DNA of 64,000 nucleotides, taken from assembly GCA_035582835.1 (NCBI GenBank), contig JAYKAV010003077.1, positions 1,534,907 to 1,598,906 of the forward strand. Direction: 5' to 3'. How positions within the stretch are numbered: the stretch's first letter is position 1; each line of letters starts with the position of its first letter. Below the pieces are notes generated by a model that was given only the letters and a program-made list of their open reading frames with translations, made no database searches and was not told where the DNA came from. The stretch is from Phoebastria nigripes (taxonomy: Eukaryota > Chordata > Aves > Procellariiformes > Diomedeidae). Below are positions 1 through 13,300 of the stretch, piece by piece. A program made the position numbers and the translations under genes.

Positions 1-3000
1 TCCCTTTGTGCAAAGGCACTGCGGACTGGGAAGAAGTTAGAGAAACCACNTAAGATTTAAAGTAGAGAGAGATGTGCAGATATCTCCAGTTTTAGAGTCT
101 AATGGTGAAACACCTGTTTCTATTAAATAAATAGAACGGCTATGAGGTTTTTGATCAGCCAAGATGTGATCACTCCGTGGAAAAAAGACATGTTGAAATG
201 AAAGCATTACCTGGGATACTAATTTGTTACCTGCATTGAGAAACACATTACGGTTATTACTGGGAACGTTGGGCACTTTCATTGAAATCTAACTTGGTGA
301 AAGCGTGCTGTTTCTTGTACCAAGTGACACCAACTTGATATTAATATTTCAGAGAGTGGTACTTCTCCTTTTGAGGCAGTATTTAATCCATGCACACTCA
401 CACGTTATGTTGGGGGATCCTTTGGAGATGTAGAACCCGTTGTGTGGGTAGTCTAACGTTTTGAACGATAAAAGGGCTGAGATGTGAAGTGGACCCTGTT
501 CGCACACTGTGGTTGTATGTAAGTGGATGTTTCGAAAGTCGTTTTTCAAAGATGGCATGCCAGGAGCTTGGGTAAGCATAAAGCTGAGTGTTTATTGTCC
601 TTAAGTATTCGCTGGTATCTTTTAAAGCTGATACCTGCTAGCTGTAGGGGTGGGTTCAGAATCAGGTGTGGATATGTTGCCTACCTTGCTTCCCCTTGTA
701 GTTTCAAGCAGGTGGTACTTTGAATGGAAAAAACCTGCAGTGATTCACCCACAAAATGGTTGCACTTAACCGATGTCTGAAGTACATTTGCAACATCTAT
801 TCACCATAGCATAGGTACATTATTTCTTTCTTTCGTGAGTTTATGGTTACTTAAACAGTTTAAAGTTCATTCAGAATACTATTTCATATGATTTTGAAAA
901 GCGACTTTTTACTGCAAAACCTGTAGAATGCAGAGGATAATGTTACCTGCCGAGTGCGTAGCCCTGGAAGGAATCAGCGTCTCGGCTGCTTTACTGTAAC
1001 ATCTTCTGCATCATTAGTGGAGCTCAACAACAGACTCTTGTCTGCTATTAGAGAGGCCCTTGCCACTATTAAGAAAAACTGAATTACCATAGAGTGGTAA
1101 TAAGATGCAGCGTTACTGCCTTTCATGATTTTATCAGGAGTCTCATGATTTTTTTTTTTTTTTTTTNATCTTAGGTCCTGAAGTAATATCATTATGTGAA
1201 AGGCACACCCTTTCATGAGGCTAAAAAATGAAATGCAAATAAAGACAACCCTGAATATACATGCCGTGGTTTTTAAAGCAGTTTCATAGGAGGGAGGCAT
1301 TGACTCGTGGTGGTTTTGTATACTTGAGATTTGGAAATATTACAGAGGTTTGTCAAGCTGTAAGAAGCAGTGACGCAGCTCATACAGGCATAGCTTTATA
1401 CCTTGTGCATATTTGCCGTTAGTTGAGTCCCTGTGTCCCGGGTAGCCTCCTTTATGTCCTACGCATCTGGGACTATGTGTGTGTGTTGCTGCTGTGGCTG
1501 CAGCGGGTTTGCAAGGGCTGTTTCTTCTCTCAAAGCCTGGTCGCTCCTACAGCCCGGCAGGTCCTGGGCTGCCTCACCAACGTCACCCAGGGTTCTGTGT
1601 GGGAATAGCAGTTGTGCTTTGGCCACCGCTTCCACTAGCACAGCTGCTCCCCGGTAGCTTTTTCTAGCTTGTCCCAAACACAGCCGGCTGTAAAAGTAAA
1701 GGCGCGTTCGTGCCAGTGTAACTGCATCTGCGCTGCGGGTCTGCCAGCGCGGCTCCAGCTTCTGACCCAGCCTCTGGCAGAGGCTGCTGTGGGGATCACG
1801 GCTCCGGCTGTCCCCTCCCCTCTGCTGGAGGCTGCGCCCTCCCGCCTGGGGTGACAGACACGGCTGGTGCTCTAAATTAATACACCAGGTTTGAACCGAA
1901 GCAACTGAGGACCTGGCATACGTCCCCTTCTGCTGTCGCACCTTCTAACAGTACCTCTGTCAGAAAGGGACGGAGTATACGGCTTGGGATTGCACAAGGT
2001 GGCTATCATGGCTGCAAGATGCTCGATATCTCCATCGTCATTAAAACACTTCCAGGCATCTTTGCATGCTGTAGATATGCTGGCATGCATTTGTAGTATT
2101 TCCTTGATCTGTGTTTCAGTGCTTAGTCATGGAGAGCAAGGGAGGTGAATCTTTCTCCCTAAACACTGGCAGGGAAGCAGGATTGTGATACATTTTCTGT
2201 TGTTAGAGTAGGTCAGCAGTCCTCCTTTGCTGGCTCTCAGCCTGGAAAGAGAGACCTGTAGAATACGACAAGGGGATCAAAGTTTGTTCATTCCTCCTCT
2301 TTGTCCTCTGCGGTTGAATATGGATTATCCATNACAGACAGCTGTTTTGCGAAGAAAGAATGTTGAGATCAAGTAATCAAATTCTGTCAGGAACTGCACC
2401 AAGTTGTTAGTACATCCATTGAAAGCAAAAGATTTTAATACTAGTACTGTGCAGAAAACCCTGCATTTTTTCCCTTCAAACCAATAGCAATACTGCCAGA
2501 AACTACTTCACTGCAGCTACTACCATTGATACTAAACTTGTGCGATGTATCTCNTATTAAATCTGGAGCGCTGGGAGCAGAGTAACCACACAAATCATTC
2601 CCTTGAAGGTTTTGGTTTGCATTGGCACCGAGTTGGTAAGTGCTGAGATAAAAGGCCTGCCTAGAGCACCTCGTATTAAGCAAGCCATCCACGTGAAACG
2701 CATCCACTTACTTAAGTAAATCTAACAGCCACTTGGCTTTGAACAAGAGCACTTTTTTTTCTTTGTGGTTTCTTTAGATAATTTCAAGCTCAAATGTAAC
2801 TGCTCCGATCCAACGTCTTCTGGGCAAAGGTGGTTATAAAATTGTGGTGAAAAACATTGGCTTGTAACTATTGGAAAAACTTGTCTTTGCAGCGCTGTAC
2901 GCATCTGACATGAGAGTAGCAAAACATATCCTGGAGAATGCTGCTGTGTCTTCATTAAAAGTCTGTTGAGCAGCGAGATGGCAAACTCAGTTGTGAAAGC

Positions 3001-6000
3001 ACAATTATTTGGGTTATTCAAGATGAGAAAAAACAACGCTGAGCACCAGAGTGAGAGAGCGAAGCCAGCCGAGTAGACCGAGCAACAGCAGATGAGGTTA
3101 TGCGTTAACAACTGCAAGATTGGGGCTACTGGAAGAATGAACTATTCATAAACAGCCCTGGTCTCTAAATTAACTAGGATGATTCAGTGAAATGACCTGT
3201 GGGCAGCTCAGTAGATATTTTTGTTCAGTGCNCTGAAACAATTCAAAAAGATGTAAATAATTAAAGGCTGAATAAAATCTTAGAGACTGGAATAGAAAAC
3301 ATTGCTGTTTTTTAAAGCAGTTGCTCAAGGCAGCCTTTGAAGGACATACTGTTTTCATTGCGCTCTGGCCCCCGAAAGACGGACCTGAAGTAAGGATTTG
3401 TAGACGGCCAGTGGAGACGCTTACACATAAGGAAGGGCCACGGTATGAGAAAAGGCCGGAGGGAGTGGAACTGGGTATGGAGGCAATAGCGAGGACATCA
3501 GAGTTATTAAGGTTAATGGTAGAAGCAATAGCTGAAGTAATCCATCTCCTTTCTGCGTGATGTGAGCCCAGGGCACGTGCGGCGCAATCCATTTGGGGCC
3601 GGTCAGGTTCTCGCCAGACGATGTGTAATTGAGCTGGGGAGCCCACTGGTGCAAAATAGCTGGGGAAGCGTGGCCGTGGACCTGAGAGCAGGTGGGGCTG
3701 GCTAGAAAACCATGGGGAAAAGGAGGGAGGTAGATATTTTAGCACTTACTTTTTTCTACACCGAGACGTATCCAAACCCCACGGGAGCATCGCTGCCGTG
3801 CCAGCGCTGGGGATGTCCCGCGGGGTGGGAGATCCAGTCCAAGCACCTGCTCTGAGAAGGGGCTTGAGGCAGATTTGGGCTTCGCTTTCCCTTCCCTTCA
3901 CCCACACGCTGTTGTTTAGACCTATGTCCTAATGTGCCCCGGTGAGATCTGCAGTGCAAACACCGCTGTAGGAGTGCATGGAAGTCAAATTAGAGCCTTG
4001 TGAANGGGTGATTTTTATCTTCTTCCCGCCAGTGGCTCTGTGGCCCAGTCTTGATTTTGCTGTGCTCTGTCTCTGTGGAACAACATAATCACCCTATTTC
4101 CAAGCGCTTTGTTTTTTTTCTCAGGTTTTTTTTTGTGCAACAAAGATACACTTTCACTCGGTACTTTGCAGAATCATTTAATGTTGTTTGGTTTTAATCT
4201 GTTGTGTGATTAAAATAGATTAATGTTGTAGTAACATAAAAACCCTCAGGGGGTTTTGTTCTCTTTGTAAATATTCTCTAGGATCTCTTCTGTCTTCTAA
4301 ACTATGTGTAGGGAAAGTACTTAATGGGACCTGGGGAGAAAAGAGCNGCATTTTAAACTTAATATAAGAATTTAATTTTTAATAGGTTTCATTTGGGGGT
4401 AGAGTATTCATATTGGAGTGGAAATTAAAGTGTCTAAATGCTTTGTGTGTAAGCTGTTGGAAAGTCTGTTAAGTGATGTGCGGGTAAAAACCTTTCTTTC
4501 CTTTTTTATCTGATCTTAAAAATAGGAAATTATAGAAGCTATTGATTGATATCATTCACTGATATTTAACCTGGTTTTGCAAACTTACCTTTGAGTTTTC
4601 TTTAGCTGATACAGAGAGGGTTTACGCCGCAGAGAGCGGAGTGACCTTCCCTCCTCCAGCAGCTCTCATTTGTCCNCGCATGGATCTCTGGAGGGCTGTG
4701 CAGAGTACGGGAAGTTATTACGGGAATTAAGTCACTTACAGTGTGTTGCCGGCCATATGGACAAGTGCGGAGTGATTAACCGAGCTGCATGTGCTGCAGT
4801 GGGTTTTATTCACGTTCAAGTAAAATGCCTTTGGTCTCTTGAAATTTGTGGATGAGAAGGGTGAAAAGAAGCATTAGTAGCTTCATAAATGTACTCTGGT
4901 CTTTACCTGGGAGTAAAGGCTCTGCGGTTTTCTTTCAAGGTTGGGGAGACTTTTACTTTGTGTTATCATCTAATAACAGGCTTTAATCATATCAGCCTGA
5001 TGAGGAGGTGGGAAGCTCAGCTGTAGCTAGCTCCCGTTGTGCTTCGTGCACTGCTAGTCCGGAGGCTCTCCCNTGTCGCACCTTGCTAGGGAGACTTCAA
5101 CTCTCAAACCATCAAACTGGAGATCGCTTGCATATTTGATTGCCATTCCCATCCGTGGAAGAGCGTCGTGGTTTGAAATGCTCCATCTCTCCTTGTGCAA
5201 CATCCCCTCTGCAGAACTGGCTCCCGATGGCCACGGGCCATGCTGGGCTGCCAGCAAAGGGAGCTTGACACAGCAAGTGTAGACAAGCTGGCTGAATTAG
5301 TTAGCGGTTAGGCTTCTGTGTCTAAATCACAAGTTTATTTGATTTCTTTGCAGCTGATAACTTGCACGAGTTTATAACTAGTCAGTGCCTCGGTTTGATG
5401 TACATAAAGCGGGGGATGCCGAGACGCTCATGGCAAGAACCCCCTTTGCAGCTAATGACCCCCTCTAGCAGCTACAGCGATAAACAGCAGCGATCCCTGC
5501 TGCATATACATTTCCAGGTCTGTGAGATTAGTTTAATACCTCAGCTTTATCTTGGCATTGTGGACTGCTTTCTGTCTTCATGTGGAGGCATCAGAATGTC
5601 CTCAAGCTCTTTTGTAAGATTAAGAGCTTCCCTTGGCATCCTGACAAGGAGGAAATTTAAGGAACAAGAGTATTTAACTTAAAGCTAATCTGGTCTTTGT
5701 GAAAGCAGGAGGATTAGACCATTAAGTTCTACATGCCTGGCAGGTTTATGCCACCGATGGCACTGATGAACGAAACGCTGCGGAGAGGTGAGCTGGAGAT
5801 TGGTGGTGGGTTGGAGCTGGAAGGAGGGAACGAGAGCATTTGCAGAGCGGGGTCGTCAGGCCTTTGCCAGGGAGCGAGTGATTTTGAGTCCACGCATGAG
5901 CTGCGACGTGGCTATAGATCTGTTCTGCGTGACTGTGCATTTCATTAAGGAAGAACAGAGCACGTGGACAAAGTCGCGTGAGGAAAAGCAAGGGGCAAGT

Positions 6001-6600
6001 CTCTACCCCTGCCTTGCGCTGGGCTCGTTGGAGTTGCATGTGGGCCCCCAACCCTGAGCAATGCCAGTGTATTCCTCCTTCTCCTCCGCGTCTCCTCCTG
6101 TACATATTTCCTGGGCCACAGAGTTTTGTGTCTCCTAAAACCTTTTGTGTATCTCTAAACTTGCTTTGTATCTAGAATTCAGTTTTCAGCCTTACTCAAA
6201 GAAGAATAACTTGGAGAAAATGCATCATGCGTTCGTTGTGGCACCGCCTCATTCCTCCTGAGGACAAGCTGTTAAACGTTTTCAACAGTTTCCAGTAGAA
6301 CTGCTGGCTGTTGATAAATGTTAAACTGTCTTTTTTTTTTTCTTCCCCTACTAGTCAGAAACAAACTATAAGTAAGCTTGAAGTGAATGCTGGAGAGCTT
6401 CCAAGACAAATGGCAGACTTAGCACCTCTTGGGAGCAGGAGGGGTTTGGATCCCTCCAGAAGTGGAGTGTGAGAAGCCAGCGTGGGTCCCTACCTGCAGC
6501 CAGAACGATTTGCATGTGCTGCTCTCCCTCCTTCCCTCTGAATAAATTTGACAGCCCTGCTTTGGTAATAATTAAAAGAGATCCTCCTCACTTGCACCAG
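1..6600 (+). other. AUTS2: AUTS2 intron upstream of exon 7, first segment
   Basis: This is non-coding sequence, placed in the intron before exon 7 because the next + strand exon (23,165) begins mid-codon with a good acceptor. Open frames here are short, lack flanking splice signals that would join the AUTS2 frame, and resemble no protein I know. A T18 run ending in an N lies at 1,149-1,167. A GC-richer patch at about 1,430-1,850 has overlapping chance frames on both strands. Nothing else is supportable. Confidence 0.75.
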
Positions 6601-6646
6601 CACACNGCAAGTGACTACATTTATGTACGTATATTCCTATGCAAAG

Positions 6647-6670
6647 GTATGCGCGCACGTGCGCATACGT
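6647..6670. repeat. Alternating purine-pyrimidine tract, near-palindromic
   Basis: 24 bases alternate purine and pyrimidine without a break, and the centre (GCGCGCACGTGCGC) is almost self-complementary. Such CG/CA-rich alternation is the classical composition for Z-DNA. A simple chance or decayed microsatellite origin is equally possible. Confidence 0.7.
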
Positions 6671-6834
6671 TTATATGATAAATACTTAGCTTCTAATGGG
6701 CTGATCTGTTGAATGGAGCTCTTAATAGTTTCTTTCTAAATGTTAATGGGCCCACTTGATTTTCTGTGTATTTTCTGTGTTGTACTGGAGATTGTTACAG
6801 TTTCAGCCTTCTGCATATTATATGGGGATTATAT

Positions 6835-6960
6835 ATGATTATAAAGTATTCGTGGTTGTCGGGGCCTAATGGAAAACTAAACAAACGAGCTCAGGACATG
6901 ATTATAAAGTGTTCATGGCTGTCAGCCTCACTGAAAAGTGAAAAAACCCAGCTAGGTGCT
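6835..6960. repeat. Diverged tandem duplication, two ~63-bp units
   Basis: Unit 1 (6,835-6,897) and unit 2 (6,898 to about 6,960) both begin ATGATTATAAAGT and stay alignable across their length with substitutions and a 2-base gap (GTGGTTGTCGGGGCC against ATGGCTGTCAGCC, then a GAAAA-rich end). The second unit follows the first directly, so this is an old local tandem duplication rather than two transposon insertions. No coding role is evident. Confidence 0.75.
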
Positions 6961-7021
6961 TTTCATACATCCAAATGCAGAACAAGGGGTAGTGCGAGGA
7001 AATAAATTATTATATATTACA

Positions 7022-7044
7022 TTTACTTACTCGTTTACTTACTC
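7022..7044. repeat. Short 12-bp tandem repeat
   Basis: TTTACTTACTC occurs twice separated by one G. It is a small simple repeat in AT-rich intronic DNA. Confidence 0.7.
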
Positions 7045-7109
7045 AAATGCATCCGTTGAACCACAGTGAAGAGTGTTGGCATTCCGCCAGGCTTGAATTT
7101 GACCTTTTT

Positions 7110-7320
7110 TTAATCCTTATCATTATTCTCATGAAACGAATACAGAGAGGCCTTAAGCAAGAGCTGATTCTTGTTTTACAGCAGCCCCTGCTCTGAAAAG
7201 CTCATCGTCTGAATACTTGGGAAAGGAAACAGGGGCAAGCACTGACCTAACTGCGTCTTGAGGGAGCCAGAGCAGAACTTTAATCTTCTAGTCTAGTGCG
7301 CTGTCCCTGAATCATGGTGA
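7110..7320 (+). repeat. Possible ancient SINE/LINE-tail relic (MIR/L3-like)
   Basis: The order of short words (a CAGAGAGG-like word, then GAGCCAGAGCAGAAC, then ATCTTCTAGTCTAGTGCGCTGTCCCTGAATCATG) resembles the widespread amniote relic whose consensus carries a cagagagg word, 'gagccagg..aac', 'tctcctgactccagtgctc' and 'accatg'. Divergence is high and the match is from memory. A repeat-library search would settle it. Confidence 0.35.
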
Positions 7321-10300
7321 TTTTCCATAGTTCAGATCATTTTCTCTATATATTTGGAGATGTTGCAAGATCGGTTTGCCCAATACATCCTCAAGGGTTA
7401 TTGCTAAAAGCTGCTCATAGCCTTGTAAGAAGTATGTGCTTCGGCATATCTATTACCTATTAAACCTGGCAAAATAATAGGGTTTTCCTATGTCATAACA
7501 AATCACGCCTGTGCTAAAATAGCTGCAAACATTCTCTAAGACTTAATGAGCTCTTGCTGTTTTGCAGTGGTCCAAACAACTTGTTATTGTGACTGTTATA
7601 TAGTGCAGAATTATATTATCGAAACTGTCTCATAAAAAGACAAGATGGGGTGTCGGGGAAGCTGATCCCACTCTGCAGGAGGCGTGTGTGTTTCTGGGCT
7701 GTGTGGCACAGAAATGTACTTTTTTTTTCATGGTAATGCAGTCTATAGGTGTGTAATCTTTTTAATTCTGATACAATTAAACAGAGGTAGTAGCAGAAGG
7801 CGTTTTTGTTTCTTCCTAAAGTCCCTTTAAACTGAAGCACAGTAAGAGAGGACAAAACAGAGAGAAAGAAACTTTTCATATTTCTCTTACGCTTTGCATA
7901 AAGCAGCCCTGGATCCCAAAGCGAAGCAAGATAGGGAATTTGGGGAGTTAAAGTCCGCTTTGACTTTCAAGAGCTTCTCTCGAACAAGCTTCCACGCCAT
8001 CATAAAAAATGTCAGTGTAAAATATCTGAACTAGAGCAAATTGAACAATTTGGCAATGCTAATGCTTTCATCTGAAGTCTCATGCCTGCAAGGATGTGAA
8101 AAAGTCAATAACATGAATTGGAAGGTATTGATTATTTCGCTGGGCTGCTGTTGAAACATCGCATGTGCTTGATTTGGTCTCTCAACACCCAGTAAACGTT
8201 TGTTTTTAGTTTCACCTCCCTTTGTGAAAAGAATTGAAATACTATAAAACTGAAAGTGGGTTTTTCTTCCTAATTTTAAAGTATTTTTCTTAAACTTAAA
8301 TAAATGTTATTTGTAAAGGTTCCCCTCGCTCCAAGATGGATATTTCATGCCACAGATGGGCCTGTTCTTAACTTACTTTGTAAGGCACTGAACCGTCTGT
8401 TCGACACTGCCATCTGCAGCCCCATGGATTTGAGGACATTTGGATAAGGCCTGTCTCCGTCAGCCAGCTTGCGGGGCCGGGCCCCTGCTCCTTGGAAACA
8501 AAACCGATTATGGAAATGTCCATTTTTCCTGCTGCCTCTCTGCCAGGACCTGTCTTGCCACCTTGCTAAATTATAGCAAGAGATTGAAACGAAAGCCTCA
8601 ACGGGGAGGAAGCTTGGGGTCACCGTCTGTGATGTGGGAGATTGAAAGGCTGTAGTACTGCACCACGGTCAGCCGTGTTGACTCCTGGATCCAAAAGAGC
8701 ACCATGGTACCCAAATTGCAAGTTTGAAGCTGCCTTCACTTTGTACTGCTAAGCATTTACAGTGTTCTACCTGAGACAGATAGCAAAAGAGAGGAAAAAA
8801 GAAAAGGGATTATTGTGGGTATTTGTAGAACTGATTTGACTGTAAGATTATCTACAAGAGTAAAAATATTTACATCCCAGTTGGTTAAAAATCTGTCCAG
8901 TACATCTATTTGCTTAGCTAGCATTAATTATCTAAATCAACTCCTTCTGGTAAAAGACTGTTCAGTGTTTGGTTAATTTCCAAGATTCAAACATTTTGCT
9001 TTAAATTACTAGAATTCAGATGGAAACATACTCATGCTAGTTTGCTGATGCAGTGTTATGAAAATACACGCGTTGCACCATGAGCAGAAGTCAGGGGGTC
9101 GGCCCGGTCCCGCCGGGACACAGCGGTGTGAAGTGATGGGACCCAAAATGCCGTAGCCCTGGGTTGAGCACTGCGAGAGGAGTCGGGCTGCCAGCGGGAA
9201 CGGTGGGAGAAGAACAGAAACCAAACCCCTTCGCCCCCAACTCTGCAAAACCCCCGAGCACGTCCTTCCAGTCTGACCCTGACCCGTGGTTAAGTGAGCT
9301 TAAGCATGTGCTGGAAGTGAAGCGCATGCTGTAAGGCTGCCCTAAGAGGGATGTTTTCCCTGATCAAAGGCCTTTGAGAGGAGAAACAGAGAGGGGAAAA
9401 TAAAATAAAATGTGAGTTATTCAGCTGTTGAGATAAAAATGAAAGTTGAGCAATAAAACCTCCTTTCTCGATGGTTCACCTATGCTAGATGGAAGACGTT
9501 CAGGTATTGCATTCCAGGCCGGCTCTGCAGAGCGCCGAGCCAAAGGAGGCTCTGTTGAGCNGGGGTTTTCTGCCTTGTATCTCCAAGCCAGTTACTCGGA
9601 TAATGTGGAAATTCCTAGCTTGCAATTTTGCGGAGTTCAGGCTGCCAGCTGTCTGAAGGCGAGGTGCTGGTTCCTTGCTGGCAAGGTCTGGTGCGCAGGC
9701 TGTTGCTGGCGCTTTGCAGAGCTGTTGAAAGCCCTGACCTGGGGGAGGGTTGTTACCACCGCCCGTGGTTGTAGGANGCTGGGGATGACCCAGACCGAGG
9801 AAAGCCTGGCTGCATGAGACTGTAACACCAGCGAGCAGGAAAGTCGATGACACCTTTGATTATATGACATGAAGATCCCCGAGCAGGTACGCGCTGAGCG
9901 CTCCGGCACCTGGGCACGCCGCNGCTGCTGTGCCAGCTGGTGCGCGTGAGCCCAGGTGTCTCTGTCGTGTTAATCCACAAATCAAATAATCAACTGCTGC
10001 TTGATTAAGAATTGACTCTCTTCACGCACCCAGTTAAATATGTGCATAACTTGAGGGAGGCCGAGAGCTTTAATACTGAGGCTGCTGCTGGTTTAGGGAA
10101 CTGCAGTGGGTGCTGCTGCACTGGGCTGAAGGGTGGGGGGAGTTTTGCAAGCGTTTCTTTCAGCAGCAATGTCATTTAAAGCAAGCATTGCCAGTTGAGG
10201 CTAATGGTGGTTTTAGAAAAAAGGAAATGAAGAGAGAAGAGGTTACTTTGAATTCAGATGACTTCCCCGGACNGGCTTATAAAATGGCCACACGTGCCAG

Positions 10301-13300
10301 GGAAGGGTAGCGCAGGGAGGGAAGGCATGGCCGAGGATGGATGCATGGAGCTGCCTACCTGCTGGAGACAGCGCCGTGAGAGTGAATCTTCCTCTTGATC
10401 GGCCAGGAGTGCAGGTGTGACGTGCTCCGTGCTTGCGGGATCTTGAGTCTGCTTTGTGGTGAGCAGCAGAGGTGGAAGGACATCTATGGCAGCAAAGCAA
10501 AGCATGGCCTCCGTTCCCCCAGGTGCCTCAAGCACTTGTTTCCCCCTGTCCCTATCCAGATCACCACTTGTTCAACATTTGTTTTAAATTTTGATGTAAA
10601 AAAAGTTTGATAAAGTTAGTTTGAAATTATTCTGGCAAACCTGTAATGCGGGAATAGGGAGATTCCCTGCCTAACGCATTTAAAAGTAACAAAAGGAAAT
10701 TGTAAATTGAGTTGTAGAGCTCCCCAACGCAAGATAATGTTAAGGTGAAGAGCTTAGGAGGATTCAGAGGATTATTAGGCGTTTATAGAAATAATAAAAA
10801 TATTATCACAGTTCTACCAGGTGGGATATCAGTTTGCTAGACAGAGCAACCCTCAAGGTTCATTACGTTAACCTGCCTCTTGCTGAGAGGGCTTGGAAGA
10901 GCTTTCCTTGTGTGCGGGTTATGATCAAGTGCTGCGTTCACATCATCCCACTGCATCTGCAAGTGGTGCGAGTCAGAAAGCAAATACCCGATTGAATGGA
11001 CCGTTGATGTTATGCATNGCATGTGACCTCTGTACCCGTCCCTGGAATAGCTGTCTCTTCTGTTTTCTGATCTAATATGTGATGTATTTTGCTGAATTGA
11101 CACTCACACGGGTGCCTTTTGGAGAGAGAAGGTAAATGTGAAACTCTGTTTATTTAGCGGAAACGCTGGTGATTAATGGTGCAAACTGTTTATACATATA
11201 AAGAGTCTTTGCTCTTAAGGCTGGGAAACCAGCTGCTGACAACGCGGGGCTGTCCTGGGCAAGCGCTGCAATTCCTTCCCTCCGTTTATGGCGTCGTGGG
11301 GAACTGGAACCCGTGTAGAAATCAGCTCGCCGTGCGGTCGGCAGCACGGCTGTGTGCCACACATACTGTCTATCCCAAATGACAGCTGAGCAAACTTATG
11401 AAATAACAATTGAGGATGATTATATTGGTTCTGAGGATTAGCACAGCAGGTAGCTGTGTTGGCACAGGGCAGGGTTTGGGCCGAAGGATAAGTACACATT
11501 CTTTTTATTATTGCAGCTAATAGGAATCTGCCAGACTTTGAAGCATAGAAAAGGCTCACTGGCCACCTGTGAGCTAATCACATGGATTTGCCTCATTCTG
11601 TATTTCAGCTCACTTGGAGCCTGTAATCTAATTTCCAAACACAGATGAGAAGAGTGAACAATTCATTTTCTACTTTACATGGCTGTGCTGGTAAACTTTT
11701 AATCCTTTTAGAATTACAGTTCCTTGCAACATGGAGGCAACACCACAAAGTCCTGCGTATAAGGCTTGAGTCTTNGAATGCACCAATTGCTGGATAATAA
11801 TTAGCCTCAGCAAGGCACAACGTGAATCAAAATAGAAGTTGGGAGCGTAGGACATTTTTCAAATGGTATTTTGAAGCATACACAGGCTAACAATTTCAGT
11901 TCGTATAGAAAATCCCTGCGTTTGGACTGCAAAAGTACCCTGCAGCAGCCAGGGTTGTCTTCAGCTTCAGGCTTCGCACCCCGATGTTGGTGTCTTTTCT
12001 GCATGTAGGACACTATCGTCTCAGTATCATATCCTACCAGCTAATTGACCATATCATAGTTAGCATGGAAGTATGTGCAGGGCGGATTTGGCTTTAATCT
12101 GATCTTCATTGCTCACCATTTATTTTGGGACAGAGAATATTTATTTAGATTTTTAAGCTAGGTGCGGAGCTGACGTTAATCTGGGGGCGCTTACGTCTGC
12201 TAAAAGCCTGATTTTCGTTCATGCTGGTGTGTTTTAGGATGCGTTTATGTGACTGCTCCTCAGACAGTTTCTCTATCGTGAAGAAAACACCACTGACAGG
12301 CTGTTCTGCTGTTTTCATTAAGGACAGGTCAATCAGTGAGCTATAGTAAAGGTGAGCACTGCTGCTTCTGATGTGCGAAGGCCCTTTCACACCAATTCAG
12401 TGTCTTTTTAGCGATCTGTATGGACAGTGCAGAGATTATCCAAATCTCTGGGAAAAACACTTTGTTTAGAGCTTCCTTGAAGACAACATGTGCCTCAGTA
12501 GCGAACAGGTAGTTCACAAGTGCCTTCATGCTGACTTTGCACCTTCCCTCGTATTTTGGTTTCAGGTTGGTAATAAAAAAAAGGTAAAGTCCCAAATTCC
12601 ATTTTCTACAAACTACCATGGCTAGTGTTCACTGAAATTTTAGTCAGTCTTCTAGCAAAATGATACGAAGGAGGATGGTAAAAGTGGTATCCCTGAGATG
12701 ATGAGCACTGCCAGACCTTTGTTCCACGTTATAAGCTGATCATCCAGAGGGCTAAGGAAAAGACTTTCCTGATCGCATGGAGATGCCCGGTTGGCTGGAC
12801 ACCTTGTTATTCTGCCAGGTCTGTTGGAGGGCAGGCACTGTGCTCGATGAGTCAATAGTCCTATCAAAAATCCTATTTCACAGAGTCCTTCTGTATGTAT
12901 TTATAAGGAAAAAAACCCTCATGTCATGGATAAATGTAGTGAGAGTAGTTCAACTGATTTGAGTAAAATGTGTGACATTGTATGGAGCGATTAGCATATA
13001 ATGGACCCTTTGCTGTACCAAAATTTACTCTACCAGGAGCCACCAACTGTCCTGAGGTCTGTGAAGCCAGAGCTGGTTGGCGGCACAGCCTTTCCCATTG
13101 CGATTAACATCTGTACAGATAGACAGGCACAAAACAGCATCTCTCTGAGACCTGCCAGGCTCCCATCATCTCCCCACCTCTGTGTCTGGAAATTAAGCTG
13201 ACTTAGGCAAATAGTCAGATTTCATTTCATTTATGTAGTTTCGGTGACTGGGGAGGACTGCAGTCCGACTGGTGTTCGTTTAGTTCAAGTAATTGGAACA

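Noticed and set aside
1459..1941. 160-codon minus-strand frame in a GC-rich patch
   Set aside because: Several overlapping frames on both strands are open here because stops are rare in GC-rich DNA; no known protein.
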